Origin: Betaproteobacteria bacterium MOLA814
GTDB lineage: Bacteria; Pseudomonadota; Gammaproteobacteria; Burkholderiales; Burkholderiaceae_C
Direction of reading: 5' to 3'
Assembly: GCA_000496475.1 (NCBI GenBank)
Contig: AYMW01000002.1
Coordinates: 434,001-498,000 of the forward strand
DNA: 64,000 nt
Position numbers and translations under genes: made by a program. Under the pieces are notes generated by a model. It did no database searches. It saw nothing but the letters and a program-made list of their open reading frames with translations, and had not been told where the DNA came from. Below are positions 8,363-16,541 of this stretch, in pieces. The first letter of the stretch is position 1, and every line of letters starts with the position of its first letter.

Positions 8363-8802
8363 AGGGGGTTTTGTAATGGTGAACGGGGATACGGAACATG
8401 CATCGTACAGTGAACACACACCACCGCTTCTGACTGCTGCACTTAAGAATTGGTAAGTCAATGTCTTGTCGCACGCCATGCACGGCATCTCCAGCCAAGA
8501 GCATCCCGAGCTCATGGCCTTGGTTGAATGTTCAGTACCCGCAGTTATGTGCACCAGCAGTTTCACTTCGGCTACTTACAGTTTGTAACTATTTCTTACA
8601 GCCGATGCACATGGGCAAAGTCTTGGCACATTCGATAAACCTGCGGGCAGAAGCCTCAATTAGCTCAATCCTTAGCCGCTGCGTTGTTGCCCATGTTTTA
8701 GGCATATTGCGCCTGCCTTCTGAACATGTTGACGCCTACACTCCCGCATGCAGGGGCCGGGTAACATTTAGGCGACTGCAACCGTTTTTTTACACAGGGA
8801 GT
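8363..8802. other. 440-base region without an assigned gene
   Basis: Lies between the divergent NTF2-like and MAPEG genes. The plus-strand frame of the MAPEG gene is open through it from ATG 8461, with further in-frame ATGs at 8605 and 8611. The predicted peptide is Cys- and Ser-rich without family resemblance, so I treat it as leader and promoter sequence. A coding N-terminal extension cannot be excluded. Confidence 0.45.
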
Positions 8803-9165
8803 TTGTACGGCGTCTTGGTCCTTGCGACCGTCTTGGCACAAGTGCTGGCCGCCTTGCTGCAAGTTGGCCTACCCACCTTGGCTGGTAACAGAGAGGCGTT
8901 GCTACTCACTGGCGTTGCAGGCCGGCTAGAGCGCTCTGTCAACAACGCCGTCGTGGCCCTGGCCATGGTGGCGCCCGCCGTCTTTGCGGTCACACTGACG
9001 CAAACCACCAGTGCACACACCGCCAGTGCCGTACTGGTGTTTTTAATAGCCCGTCTCGCCTACGCGGTAATCTACGCTTTTGGCATTCCATATCTGCGCA
9101 CACTGACCTGGCTGGTTGGCTTTGGCTGCACCTTGTTCCTGTACACCGCAGCCCTGGGTGTATAG
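8803..9165 (+). CDS. MAPEG-family membrane protein
   Basis: About 120 residues matching the MAPEG family (membrane-associated proteins in eicosanoid and glutathione metabolism) as found in proteobacteria. It has four hydrophobic segments, a conserved LAGNREA loop after the first, RLERSVNNAVVALAMVAPAVFAV in the second, ARLAYAVIYAFGIPYLRTL in the third and fourth, and a short tail. Bacterial members are of unknown substrate, some glutathione-binding. The domain begins at a TTG at 8803 with GGGAG at 8797-8801 only one base away; TTG 8815 or in-frame ATGs at 8461, 8605 and 8611 are alternatives. Convergent with the RIO kinase gene. Confidence 0.65.
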   Translation: MYGVLVLATVLAQVLAALLQVGLPTLAGNREALLLTGVAGRLERSVNNAVVALAMVAPAVFAVTLTQTTSAHTASAVLVFLIARLAYAVIYAFGIPYLRTLTWLVGFGCTLFLYTAALGV

Positions 9166-9183
9166 CGTGAGTAGCGTGAGGCG

Positions 9184-10032
9184 CTAAGTCGGCGTCGCCA
9201 TGCGCTGCAGGCGGGCAGCCTCCTCATCGCGGGCGTCGTCAATTTCGCGCATCACACCGTCTACATCGACCGCACCGCCGGCATGCGCATACTGACCGGT
9301 CAGCACTGAGTCAATGCGCAGCATGCCGCCTTGGTACAAGTCCCATATTTCGTGGCCGTAATCGGTGGTGAGCAACTCTGGGGCAAAATTGCCAAAGAAG
9401 TTGCGCAAATTGGCCACATCGCGCAGCAACATACGCTTGGCGTGGTTGTTGCCGGCGGCGTCCACTGCTTGGGGCAAGTCAATGATCACAGGGCCATCCT
9501 CGGCCAACAAAATATTGAACTCGGACAGGTCACCATGCACAACACCAGCGCACAGCATGCGCACCACTTGCATGCACAACGTCGCGTGATGCACCAAGGC
9601 GTCCTCTGGCGTAAAGACCACATCGTTCAGTCTAGGGGCCGCATCGCCATTGGCATCGGCGACCAACTCCATCAGCAACACACCATCAAAGAAATTAAAC
9701 GGTTCTGGCACCCGTACACCAGCACCTGCCAAGCGGTATAGCGCATCTACCTCGGCACTTTGCCAAGCCGCCTCTTGCGCCTGGCGGCCAAAGCGAGAGC
9801 CTTTGGCCATGGCGCGTGCCTGACGAGAGTTTTTAACCTTGCGGTTTTCGGTGTAGTCCACCGCTTGGCGGAAACTGCGCTCAGTGGCCTCTTTATAGAC
9901 CTTGGCGCAACGGGTCTCATCGCCACAGCGCACCACATAGACCATGGCCTCTTTGCCGCTCATCAGTTGGCGCACAACAGCGTCGATCAAGCCCTCTTCA
10001 ATCAGTGTTTGCAGTCTTTTTGGTGGTTTCAT
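9184..10032 (-). CDS. RIO1-like serine protein kinase (PA4780 family)
   Basis: A 282-residue kinase of the bacterial RIO1-like PA4780 family. From ATG 10032 it has a short glycine loop (MSGKEAMVY), the ATP-anchoring lysine in CAKVYK (about Lys44), the catalytic loop HGDLSEFN (166-173; Asp168, Asn173) and the metal-binding IIDLPQAVD segment (Asp185). The block VDYTENRKVKNSRQARAMAKGSRFGR is highly characteristic of the family. Archaeal and eukaryotic RIO kinases act in ribosome maturation; the bacterial role is not established. An open frame extends 13 residues upstream to 10071, but family members start at MKPPKR. It follows the GYD gene by 80 bases. Confidence 0.92.
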   Translation of the reverse strand: MKPPKRLQTLIEEGLIDAVVRQLMSGKEAMVYVVRCGDETRCAKVYKEATERSFRQAVDYTENRKVKNSRQARAMAKGSRFGRQAQEAAWQSAEVDALYRLAGAGVRVPEPFNFFDGVLLMELVADANGDAAPRLNDVVFTPEDALVHHATLCMQVVRMLCAGVVHGDLSEFNILLAEDGPVIIDLPQAVDAAGNNHAKRMLLRDVANLRNFFGNFAPELLTTDYGHEIWDLYQGGMLRIDSVLTGQYAHAGGAVDVDGVMREIDDARDEEAARLQRMATPT

Positions 10033-10112
10033 ACCGCTATTTTGCACTGCTGACGACAACTGCGAGTGCACCGCTTGTACTGGCCCTGCTGCTTGACAGC
10101 TGGGCCGTGGCG

Positions 10113-10436
10113 TTACTCTTTGCCGGGTGCCGCGTAAGCGCCTGCGGTTCGAGCCGCTTGGATCGCTTTGTCGATGTCAAAAGATGGCATGAGTAAGACA
10201 TCGTCCCAGCTGCCAGACAACAGAAAGATAGACCGAATACCAGCGGCTGTCTCGACGCAGTCCACCTCCAATTCGGCCAACACGTCGTACTGCCCTTGCA
10301 AATAATGCATCGACACCACCTGCCCGCCCACTTTTTCAAACAGCGAACTGGCCGCCTTTAGTCTCGCCGCGTAGCTGCTTTGCAACAAGCCACTAACGCC
10401 TTCTTTGCTGTATGTGCCTAGAAAGAAAATTTTCAT
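10113..10436 (-). CDS. GYD-domain protein
   Basis: A 107-residue protein of the GYD family, which adopts a ferredoxin-like dimeric alpha/beta fold. The diagnostic segment is LQGQYDVLAELE, preceded by a helix and strand ending in VGGQVVSMHYL. Function in the family is unknown; some members sit beside stress or monooxygenase genes. GGAG eight bases upstream of ATG 10436 supports the start. It is 80 bases upstream of the RIO kinase gene on the same strand and may be co-transcribed. Confidence 0.8.
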   Translation of the reverse strand: MKIFFLGTYSKEGVSGLLQSSYAARLKAASSLFEKVGGQVVSMHYLQGQYDVLAELEVDCVETAAGIRSIFLLSGSWDDVLLMPSFDIDKAIQAARTAGAYAAPGKE

Positions 10437-10682
10437 GATGGTGCTCCGCTGGTGATGAAGGATGGACTCTCAACTGGCTGGGAGGTGTGGATGAGACACC
10501 TTTTAATGACTGTAGGCATGCACATGTCCACAATATGTCTAAAACCTTGGCATGCTCATCTGCGCCGGGCTGGCGCGGTACGTGCCAATGTTTTGACCAT
10601 TTTTATATTGAGAATGAAATCTAGGAGGCACGCATTTTTGCTGCACCTGCATACAGACAGCGATACTTAAAAAGGATTCCCC

Positions 10683-10982
10683 ATGACCTACGCCGTTATT
10701 TCTAACTGGACATCGACAGTCTCAATTCAATCAACTGAGGGCGATCCCATGCGAGCCATGGCTCGCGACCGATTTGCCCCAGGCGTTATCGCGTTAGGTG
10801 CCTTGAATGTGTACTTCATCGCCATCACAGACACGTCCTTCCATGTCGTCACCATTTACCCCGATGAAGCAACTGCAGTCGCAGCGACTGAGCGGCAAAA
10901 CGCAATTCGAGGGGACGCTGCCGCAGCGCTGCCCGTGCGCATGGTCAGCGATGTGCGCGGCAACGTATTTGCTTCACAGTAA
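10683..10982 (+). CDS. Small uncharacterised protein
   Basis: A 99-residue protein I cannot name with confidence. A purine-rich AAAAAGGA precedes ATG 10683 by about seven bases, a good ribosome site. The arrangement of a beta strand, central helix and strands with FIAITDTSFHVVTIYPDEATAVAA resembles small dimeric alpha/beta-barrel proteins (antibiotic biosynthesis monooxygenase type), but no signature confirms this. The next gene begins 56 bases downstream on the same strand. Confidence 0.6.
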   Translation: MTYAVISNWTSTVSIQSTEGDPMRAMARDRFAPGVIALGALNVYFIAITDTSFHVVTIYPDEATAVAATERQNAIRGDAAAALPVRMVSDVRGNVFASQ

Positions 10983-11038
10983 AGCCCTTTGGGTGTGTGA
11001 ACGTTTAGGTTGGAGATCACCATTCAAGGAGTAAACGC

Positions 11039-11449
11039 ATGGTGCTACAAAAGAAACTGATGGCTTTCCAAGTGCTGGCATCTGTCGTGTACGGACTTTG
11101 GTTCATAGCCGCGCCACAAAGCTATGCCTTGCTAATGGGTGCGTCTGCGGGCGATATCAACGAGCTGGCCAACGGCAATTTGACCATCGTTGGTGTGGGT
11201 TTGCTGGTTACCGCTAACGTGTTCAACCTGCTGCGAAAACTGGTCACACCGGATCATTGCGCCACATTCATGCTGACGTTTGCATGTGGTTGGTTGGCCT
11301 ATGGCATCGGGCAACTTTTCGTCAGCGCGCGCGCGGACATGCTGACGCTAGACAATATGAACGTGCTGCAAGGCATGTTGTTCATTGCGTTTGCAGCCGT
11401 GTACTACCTGAAGCGCTCACCCGATCAGCACACACAGCCAGCACAGTAA
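11039..11449 (+). CDS. Small integral membrane protein, four predicted helices
   Basis: A 136-residue hydrophobic protein with about four membrane segments: near residues 8-28, 45-65, 75-97 and 108-128. A strong AAGGAG at 11026-11031 lies seven bases before ATG 11039. The layout resembles small DUF4345-like membrane proteins, but I see no diagnostic motif. It follows the 10683 gene by 56 bases and is convergent with the SARP-type regulator gene. Confidence 0.65.
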   Translation: MVLQKKLMAFQVLASVVYGLWFIAAPQSYALLMGASAGDINELANGNLTIVGVGLLVTANVFNLLRKLVTPDHCATFMLTFACGWLAYGIGQLFVSARADMLTLDNMNVLQGMLFIAFAAVYYLKRSPDQHTQPAQ

Positions 11450-11478
11450 GCCGACCACTACAACCAAGACGGCCCGCT

Positions 11479-12234
11479 TTAGTGGCCGCGTAGCAAGCCG
11501 CTGTGTATAGACTGCAGCCAATCCGAGGGCGATACCCCCAGCTCATCCCTAATGAGCGTGCGGGTGCGCTCGTAGGTATCCAATGCTTCTGCGCGGTTGC
11601 CTCGCTTGCTCAGAATTTGCATCATTAAGCCGGCTGCACGCTCGTTATAAGGCTGACGTGCCAGTATCCGCATGGCAGCCCGCTGCGCGGTCATGAGCTC
11701 ATGGCCATCAAGGTGCAGGCCTGCTTCAGCCATGACCTCGTCGGCATCACAACCAATGGCATCAAACGCGCTGCGTTGCGCGTCGACCCATGTGCCAGTT
11801 AAGCCGGGCAAAAACGTCCTGTGAAAAATATGAGAAACCACCTGCGAGGGTGGCCAACTCATCGCCCAGTCTTTGGACTGGGCAGCAGCCTCGGCTCGGT
11901 GCACGGCCTCTTTGGCGACCTCTACGTCAATCCATGTATTTCTGGGCAGCACCAGGCGCAACTCACTGCGTCCTTGTAAGGCGTCCTTGCCCAACGTTTT
12001 CCGCAACTTCGCAATCAACGAGGCCAGCGCCGCATCAGGGTCGACTGGCAGCACATCACCCCACAACAGCTCCACCAAGCGTGAGCGTGGCGACTCGACA
12101 TGCCGGTTGAGCACCAGGAAAGCAAGCAACAAACGCCCCTGAGGCCCGTAAACCTCGGACTCCATGCGGTTCCCGTTGATACGCAGCGTAAAACGGCCAC
12201 ACAAGTGCACACGGGTTTCCAAACTATTCGACAA
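11479..12234 (-). CDS. SARP-type transcriptional regulator with BTAD domain
   Basis: A 251-residue regulator in the SARP/AfsR style. Residues 5-98 form an OmpR-type winged helix (LCGRFTLRING, RLLLAFLVLNRH, SRLVELLWGD, ASLIAKLRKTLG), and about 105-248 form the bacterial transcriptional activation domain made of TPR-like helices (RNRAEALDTYERTRTLIRDELGVSPSDW is nearly diagnostic). Such regulators are best known from actinomycete antibiotic clusters and are sparser in Burkholderiales. It is divergent from the small gene at 12308 across a 73-base spacer, so it may control that gene and itself. No effector can be named. Confidence 0.88.
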   Translation of the reverse strand: MSNSLETRVHLCGRFTLRINGNRMESEVYGPQGRLLLAFLVLNRHVESPRSRLVELLWGDVLPVDPDAALASLIAKLRKTLGKDALQGRSELRLVLPRNTWIDVEVAKEAVHRAEAAAQSKDWAMSWPPSQVVSHIFHRTFLPGLTGTWVDAQRSAFDAIGCDADEVMAEAGLHLDGHELMTAQRAAMRILARQPYNERAAGLMMQILSKRGNRAEALDTYERTRTLIRDELGVSPSDWLQSIHSGLLRGH

Positions 12235-12307
12235 TGTGTGGCCACTCTACGGGTTGTAGTGTTCGTGCATACTGGAATTGCATGGTTCTTTTTTAGGAGA
12301 TTGAGAA

Positions 12308-12466
12308 ATGAAAGTTTTAAATTGCGAATGCGGCCAACGTATAACGGCAGACAGCGACGAAGCGTTGATTGAGTCGGTTGGCCAACATGTACAGACTTCG
12401 CACCCTGAATTGGTAGGCAAATTATCGGACGTTGACATCTTAAACATGGCTGAGGAGTTGGAATAA
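12308..12466 (+). CDS. Small DUF1059-like protein (52 residues)
   Basis: A short gene encoding 52 residues that start MKVLNCECGQRITADSDE and end NMAEELE. An early Cys-x-Cys-Gly, the acidic middle and a helix containing ESVGQHVQTSHPEL resemble the DUF1059 family of small proteins, which have two cysteines and a His-x-x-x-His-like helix. The ribosome site AGGAGA at 12295-12300 lies seven bases before ATG 12308, strongly supporting translation. It is divergent from the SARP-type regulator gene. Function is unknown; a metal-binding or stress role is possible from the Cys and His residues. Confidence 0.7.
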   Translation: MKVLNCECGQRITADSDEALIESVGQHVQTSHPELVGKLSDVDILNMAEELE

Positions 12467-12624
12467 ACGCTGGCCAGCGCAATGCTTGATCTCAACCACG
12501 ACAAGGCGTGATTGTATAAACAAACATACATTTACATTGCATTTAAAGTCCCTTACCAGTCTCGACCCTTTTCAGTGATTGGTAATTAATGACTATATGA
12601 ATGATTGGGTGATACCAAAAATCT

Positions 12625-12643
12625 GATAATGATTATTAATTAG
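12625..12643. promoter_or_regulatory. Fur-box-like sequence
   Basis: Matches the 19-base Fur consensus at 13 positions by my count, including the first nine (GATAATGAT). The surroundings are AT-rich, so a chance match is quite possible, and no iron gene is adjacent. Confidence 0.25.
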
Positions 12644-12752
12644 TTTTAAAAATAATATATATCGCGGCTATAAAACAACAAGCAACCAAAGCCCGTCAGC
12701 CCGCTTAATCCATGGCTGTATGTGGGTACTGGGCCGTCAAGCTTGTGAGGCG

Positions 12753-12776
12753 TATACTGTTTAAAAACACAGTATA
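12753..12776 (+). promoter_or_regulatory. LexA (SOS) operator and overlapping -10 of umuDC
   Basis: TATACTGT (12753-12760), eight bases, then ACAGTATA (12769-12776): a perfect 24-base palindrome that fits the LexA consensus CTGT-N8-ACAG, with flanking bases symmetric too. TATACT (12753-12758) could serve as the -10 element, so bound LexA would block RNA polymerase. The operator ends three bases before the first ATG of umuD, leaving no room for a ribosome site after it. Confidence 0.92.
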
Positions 12777-12779
12777 TTT

Positions 12780-13253
12780 ATGCCCCCCATCACGCTACTC
12801 AGACCGCTCCATAACCTGGAGCAAACCCCACTAGACGTTGCACTAGAGCCCACTGCGCTCGACATGCGACTGCTGACACACCGCATCAGTGCAGGCTTTC
12901 CCTCGCCTGCAACCGATTACATGGAGGACGGCTTAGACCTCAACGACTACCTCGTGCGCAACAAGCCCGCCACATTCCTATTCACCGTCAAAGGTGACTC
13001 TATGATTGGCGCCAGCATAGAGGCCGACGACAAAGTCGTTGTAGACCGCGCACGCACACCCAAGCACGGCGACATTGTGGTGGCCGTTGTAGACGGCGAG
13101 TACACACTCAAACGCTTGTACAAACGCCCACCTCGGGTTGAACTGCATGCAGAAAACCCCGCCTATAGCCCAATTGTGTTTCGTGACGGCAACGAGCTGG
13201 TGGTGTGGGGCGTGGTCGTTGGCATGGTCAGGCGCTACAACGCCAAGGGTTAA
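12780..13253 (+). CDS. umuD: DNA polymerase V accessory subunit UmuD
   Basis: UmuD is cleaved with the help of RecA filaments to UmuD', which joins UmuC to form the error-prone polymerase V in the SOS response. The self-cleavage site is Ala38-Gly39 (SAGFPSP), with the serine-lysine dyad at Ser74 (KGDSM) and Lys111 (DGEYTLKR). The start is debatable: ATG 12780 begins right after the LexA operator with no Shine-Dalgarno sequence, giving 38 residues before the cleavage site, more than in E. coli. An internal ATG at 12864 would leave only ten. Five bases separate its stop from umuC. Confidence 0.93.
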   Translation: MPPITLLRPLHNLEQTPLDVALEPTALDMRLLTHRISAGFPSPATDYMEDGLDLNDYLVRNKPATFLFTVKGDSMIGASIEADDKVVVDRARTPKHGDIVVAVVDGEYTLKRLYKRPPRVELHAENPAYSPIVFRDGNELVVWGVVVGMVRRYNAKG

Positions 13254-13258
13254 CCCAC

Positions 13259-14545
13259 ATGGCAACACCGCAATTTGCGCTGGTTGATGTCAACAACTTC
13301 TACGTCTCTTGTGAGCGCGTCTTCAACCCTAGGCTGGAAGGCGTACCCATGGTCGTGCTGTCCAACAACGATGGCTGCGCCGTAGCGCGCAGCAACGAAG
13401 TCAAGGCACTTGGCGTGAAGATGGGTACACCGTGGTTCAAGATGCAAGACTTGGCGCGCACGCACGGCATCCAAGCCTACTCCTCTAATTACACGCTGTA
13501 TGGCGATCTGAGCAGCCGTGTGGTGCGCATACTGCAAGCGTTCTCGCCAGACTTAGAGGTGTACAGCATTGACGAGTCCTTTGTGCGCATAGAGACAGTG
13601 GCGCACCTGCACGGTGGTGGCGTCGCCATGGGCCACGCCATGAAACAGCGCATCAAGCAGTGGACGGGCTTGCCCGTGTGCGTCGGCATTGGACCTACTA
13701 AAACCTTGGCAAAATTTGCCAACCACTTGGCTAAAAAGAACGCCGTATTCGACGGCGTATGTGATCTTCACGCCCTGCCCAAGGCGCAGCGCCTCGAGTG
13801 GATGCAAGGCATTGAAGTGGGCGAGGTGTGGGGCGTCGGCTCTCGCTTGGCCAAACGCCTCGGCGCCATGCACATTCACAGCGTCTTGGACCTGCGCAAT
13901 GCCTCGCCGCAACACATGCGCACGCACTTCGGCGTGGTCATGCAGCGCACCTGCAATGAGCTGCGCGGCGTGTCTTGCTTGGCCTTAGAGGACGTGGTGC
14001 AGCCCAAGCAGCAAATTATGTCGTCGCGCAGTTTTGGCGCACCCGTTGAGTCATTGCAAGAGTTGCATGAGGCTGTGGCCACTTACGTGGCGCGTGCGGC
14101 GGTCAAGCTGCGCGAACAACGCAGCGAAGCAGGTGCTGTGCATGTCTCCATTCGAACCAACCAGTTTAAGGAGAATCAAGACCAATACAACGCCGCCATA
14201 ACGGTGGCACTGCCCGACGCCACAAGCGACACGCTGGCGCTGACGCGTGCAGCCTCTCAAGGTCTGGCGGCCATTTACCGCGCAGGCTACGAATACAAGA
14301 AAGCGGGTGTCATGCTGCTGCTGCTGCGTGACCAACATGCCAGACAAGCCGTGCTGTTTGACAACCTTGTGCAGCGAGAAAAATCCAGCAAACTCATGGC
14401 GGTGATGGATGCTATCAATGTGGAGTTTGGCCGCGACACCATTCGCGCAAGCGCCAGCGGCACCCAACAGCGCTGGAGTGCACGGTGCGACAACCGGTCA
14501 CCGCGCTACACCACGCGCTGGGACGAGCTGCCCAAGGTGTACTGA
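13259..14545 (+). CDS. umuC: DNA polymerase V catalytic subunit UmuC
   Basis: Y-family translesion polymerase that copies past DNA lesions when joined with UmuD'. The 428 residues show the first catalytic aspartate in [13 protein letters not shown] (about Asp10), the second acidic pair in YSIDESF (about 105-106), a helix-hairpin-helix segment ([18 protein letters not shown]) and the little-finger domain, ending in the UmuC-specific tail [23 protein letters not shown] 13259 follows the umuD stop by five bases, so translation is coupled. It is under the same LexA control as umuD. The length is normal for the family (about 420). Confidence 0.95.
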   Translation: MATPQFALVDVNNFYVSCERVFNPRLEGVPMVVLSNNDGCAVARSNEVKALGVKMGTPWFKMQDLARTHGIQAYSSNYTLYGDLSSRVVRILQAFSPDLEVYSIDESFVRIETVAHLHGGGVAMGHAMKQRIKQWTGLPVCVGIGPTKTLAKFANHLAKKNAVFDGVCDLHALPKAQRLEWMQGIEVGEVWGVGSRLAKRLGAMHIHSVLDLRNASPQHMRTHFGVVMQRTCNELRGVSCLALEDVVQPKQQIMSSRSFGAPVESLQELHEAVATYVARAAVKLREQRSEAGAVHVSIRTNQFKENQDQYNAAITVALPDATSDTLALTRAASQGLAAIYRAGYEYKKAGVMLLLLRDQHARQAVLFDNLVQREKSSKLMAVMDAINVEFGRDTIRASASGTQQRWSARCDNRSPRYTTRWDELPKVY

Positions 14546-14579
14546 GCCTTCACGCGGCCAAGCTTACAAGCTTACAAAC

Positions 14580-15569
14580 TCACAGACCAGCAACAGCGGC
14601 CTTGAGCTTAGAGGTCTCAAGGCGGTTGCCATACTGCCCCACCACCAACGAGGCGCAGGTGTTGGCCAGTGTGGCGGCTTGCACCTTGGTGTGTCCTTGA
14701 GACACTGCGTATAAAAACGCACCAGCAAACATGTCGCCAGCACCGTTGGTGTCCAAGGCCTTCACTGGCACACCGGCTACTTCGGTCACGCTTGAGCCTT
14801 CAAGCAACATGCAACCTGCGGGGCCACGGGTCAGGCAGACGGTGGTGGCAAGTGTGCTGAGGTGCACACATATAGCGTCAATGTCAGTGGTGTCGCACCA
14901 CATCTGGGCCTCTTCTTCGTTGCAAAAGAGATAGTCCACGCCGCCATCCAGCATGGCGTCTAGGCCATCGCGGCAAAAGTTAATCATGCTCATGTCACTG
15001 AGTGTCAGCGCCAAAGCCACACCCGACTCTTTCGCCACGGCTTTGCCAGCCAACGCAGCCTGTAAGCCTGTAGGTGAGGCGGCCAAGTAGCCTTCCATGT
15101 AATACAACTGGCTCTGGGCAATGGCCTGCGCATCCAAGGCATCACGGTCTAATTCAGCGGTTGCGCCCAAATAGGTACACATGCTGCGCTCAGCGTCTGG
15201 TGTCACCATCACCGTGCAGTTGCCAGTGGGCGCACCTGCAATCAAGCCACTCTCTAAGTTAGATGTCACGCCATGGCCTTTGAGGTCGGCGGCATAAAAC
15301 TGCCCCAACCCATCGTCACCCACGCGGCAACTATAAAAAGCCTTGCCGCCCAATTGGGCCAGTGCCACCACGGTGTTGCCAGCCGAGCCGCCACCGCTTG
15401 TGCGCGGCGTCAAGTCAGTCAACTGGTCGCGCAGCGCTTGGCGCTGGTCGGCGTCTACCAAGGTCATGTGACGCTTGAGCACACCCATGGCGATGAGCTT
15501 GTCATCGGTCACTTCAAACTCAGAATCAACTAGCGCATTGCCGATGGCGTACAAATCGTATTTAGACAT
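14580..15569 (-). CDS. PfkB-family carbohydrate kinase, adenosine kinase-like
   Basis: A 329-residue ribokinase-fold kinase most like the adenosine kinase branch. It has an N-terminal GNALVDSEFEV strand, the SGGGSAGNTVVALAQLGG substrate and lid region, a YMEGYL segment typical of adenosine kinase, and the C-terminal signature DTNGAGDMFAGAFLYA with the catalytic aspartate. It would phosphorylate adenosine, or possibly another nucleoside or sugar, with ATP. The start is ATG 15569; the upstream TTG at 15578 is weaker. It is convergent with umuC (34 bases) and divergent from the DUF1932 oxidoreductase gene. Confidence 0.88.
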   Translation of the reverse strand: MSKYDLYAIGNALVDSEFEVTDDKLIAMGVLKRHMTLVDADQRQALRDQLTDLTPRTSGGGSAGNTVVALAQLGGKAFYSCRVGDDGLGQFYAADLKGHGVTSNLESGLIAGAPTGNCTVMVTPDAERSMCTYLGATAELDRDALDAQAIAQSQLYYMEGYLAASPTGLQAALAGKAVAKESGVALALTLSDMSMINFCRDGLDAMLDGGVDYLFCNEEEAQMWCDTTDIDAICVHLSTLATTVCLTRGPAGCMLLEGSSVTEVAGVPVKALDTNGAGDMFAGAFLYAVSQGHTKVQAATLANTCASLVVGQYGNRLETSKLKAAVAGL

Positions 15570-15620
15570 TGGTAACAATAGGGGGTATTTTTTAAACAGC
15601 TCTATAGTTTAACCAGCACC

Positions 15621-16541
15621 ATGACCACACCTTCAATGACACCTATAACAACCGTTGGCTTGCTGGGCTTTGGCGAAGTCGGCGCCATATTTGGCCACGC
15701 ACTGGCGGCACAAGGCCTGCGCGTTTCAGCGTGGGACAAATTGCTGCCCAGCAGCCCTGCCATGAACCGCCATGCACAAGCAGCGCACGTGAACGTGACC
15801 AGCAGCGCCGCTCACCTGTGCCAAGGTGCGCAACTGCTCATCAGCGCCGTCACGGCAGCCAACACGCTGGCGGCTGCACAAGGCTGCGCAGCGCATATAA
15901 GTCCCGGCAGCGTGTACCTTGACTTGAACTCGGCCTCTCCCGGCACCAAACAAGCCTGTGCAGACATCATTGAAGCTGCGGGCGCCCATTACGTGGAGGC
16001 CGGTGTCATGACCTCGGTGCCGCCTCACGGCATTGCAGTGCCCATGCTTTTGGGCGGCGCACACGCTCAAACCTTGTGTGACACGCTCGCAGCGTGGGGC
16101 TGTCAAGCCACGGTGGTAAGCGACGCCTTAGGCGTGGCAAGTGCCATCAAAATGTGTCGCTCCATCATGGTTAAAGGCTTGGAGGCGTTGGTCATAGAAA
16201 GCTACACCGCAGCGCGCAGCTATGGTGTGGAAGACCAGGTGCTACCGACACTGGCGCAAACCTTCCCTGGCATTGACTGGACAGCGCAAGGGCGCTATTT
16301 TTTCAGCCGGGTGGCCCAACACGGGCAGCGCCGCGCTGAAGAAATGCGCGAGTCTGGCGTTACCGTTAACGAGGCTGGGTTTGAATCCACCATGGCCAGC
16401 GCCATTGCCGACAAACATCAGTGGATGGCCGACGCCAAGCAGGACGGTGTGTTTGCCCACCTCGACAAAGACGCGCCTTGGCAAGCCTACGCCGATGCCC
16501 TCATTGCTGCGCGCTCACAGGGCCAGCCCCCCAGCCAATAA
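15621..16541 (+). CDS. NAD(P)-dependent oxidoreductase with DUF1932 domain
   Basis: A 306-residue member of the beta-hydroxyacid dehydrogenase/6-phosphogluconate dehydrogenase superfamily. The Rossmann fold begins at VGLLGFGEVGAIFG (residues 13-26), followed by LDLNSASPGTKQ, which aligns with the substrate-binding segment of the family. GVASAIKMCRSIMVKGLEAL contains the expected catalytic-type lysine, and the C-terminal helices fit DUF1932. The substrate is not predictable. The gene end overlaps the convergent exoD-like gene by 27 bases. It is not adjacent to the protocatechuate cluster and probably unrelated to it. Confidence 0.85.
   Translation: MTTPSMTPITTVGLLGFGEVGAIFGHALAAQGLRVSAWDKLLPSSPAMNRHAQAAHVNVTSSAAHLCQGAQLLISAVTAANTLAAAQGCAAHISPGSVYLDLNSASPGTKQACADIIEAAGAHYVEAGVMTSVPPHGIAVPMLLGGAHAQTLCDTLAAWGCQATVVSDALGVASAIKMCRSIMVKGLEALVIESYTAARSYGVEDQVLPTLAQTFPGIDWTAQGRYFFSRVAQHGQRRAEEMRESGVTVNEAGFESTMASAIADKHQWMADAKQDGVFAHLDKDAPWQAYADALIAARSQGQPPSQ

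Larger units (their letters stand above)
12467..12779. other. AT-rich 313-base intergenic region upstream of umuD
   Basis: No gene seen. From about 12530 to 12690 it is much more AT-rich than the surroundings and holds a Fur-box-like sequence at 12625-12643. The 3' end carries the LexA operator of umuDC. Confidence 0.7.

Noticed and set aside
10140-10160. GGTTCGA-like string resembling a tRNA T-loop
   Set aside because: Inside the GYD coding sequence, with no acceptor or anticodon stems around it.
10452-10670. 72-residue frame upstream of the 10683 gene
   Set aside because: No family pattern; its ATG overlaps no good ribosome site and the region more likely holds the promoter of 10683.
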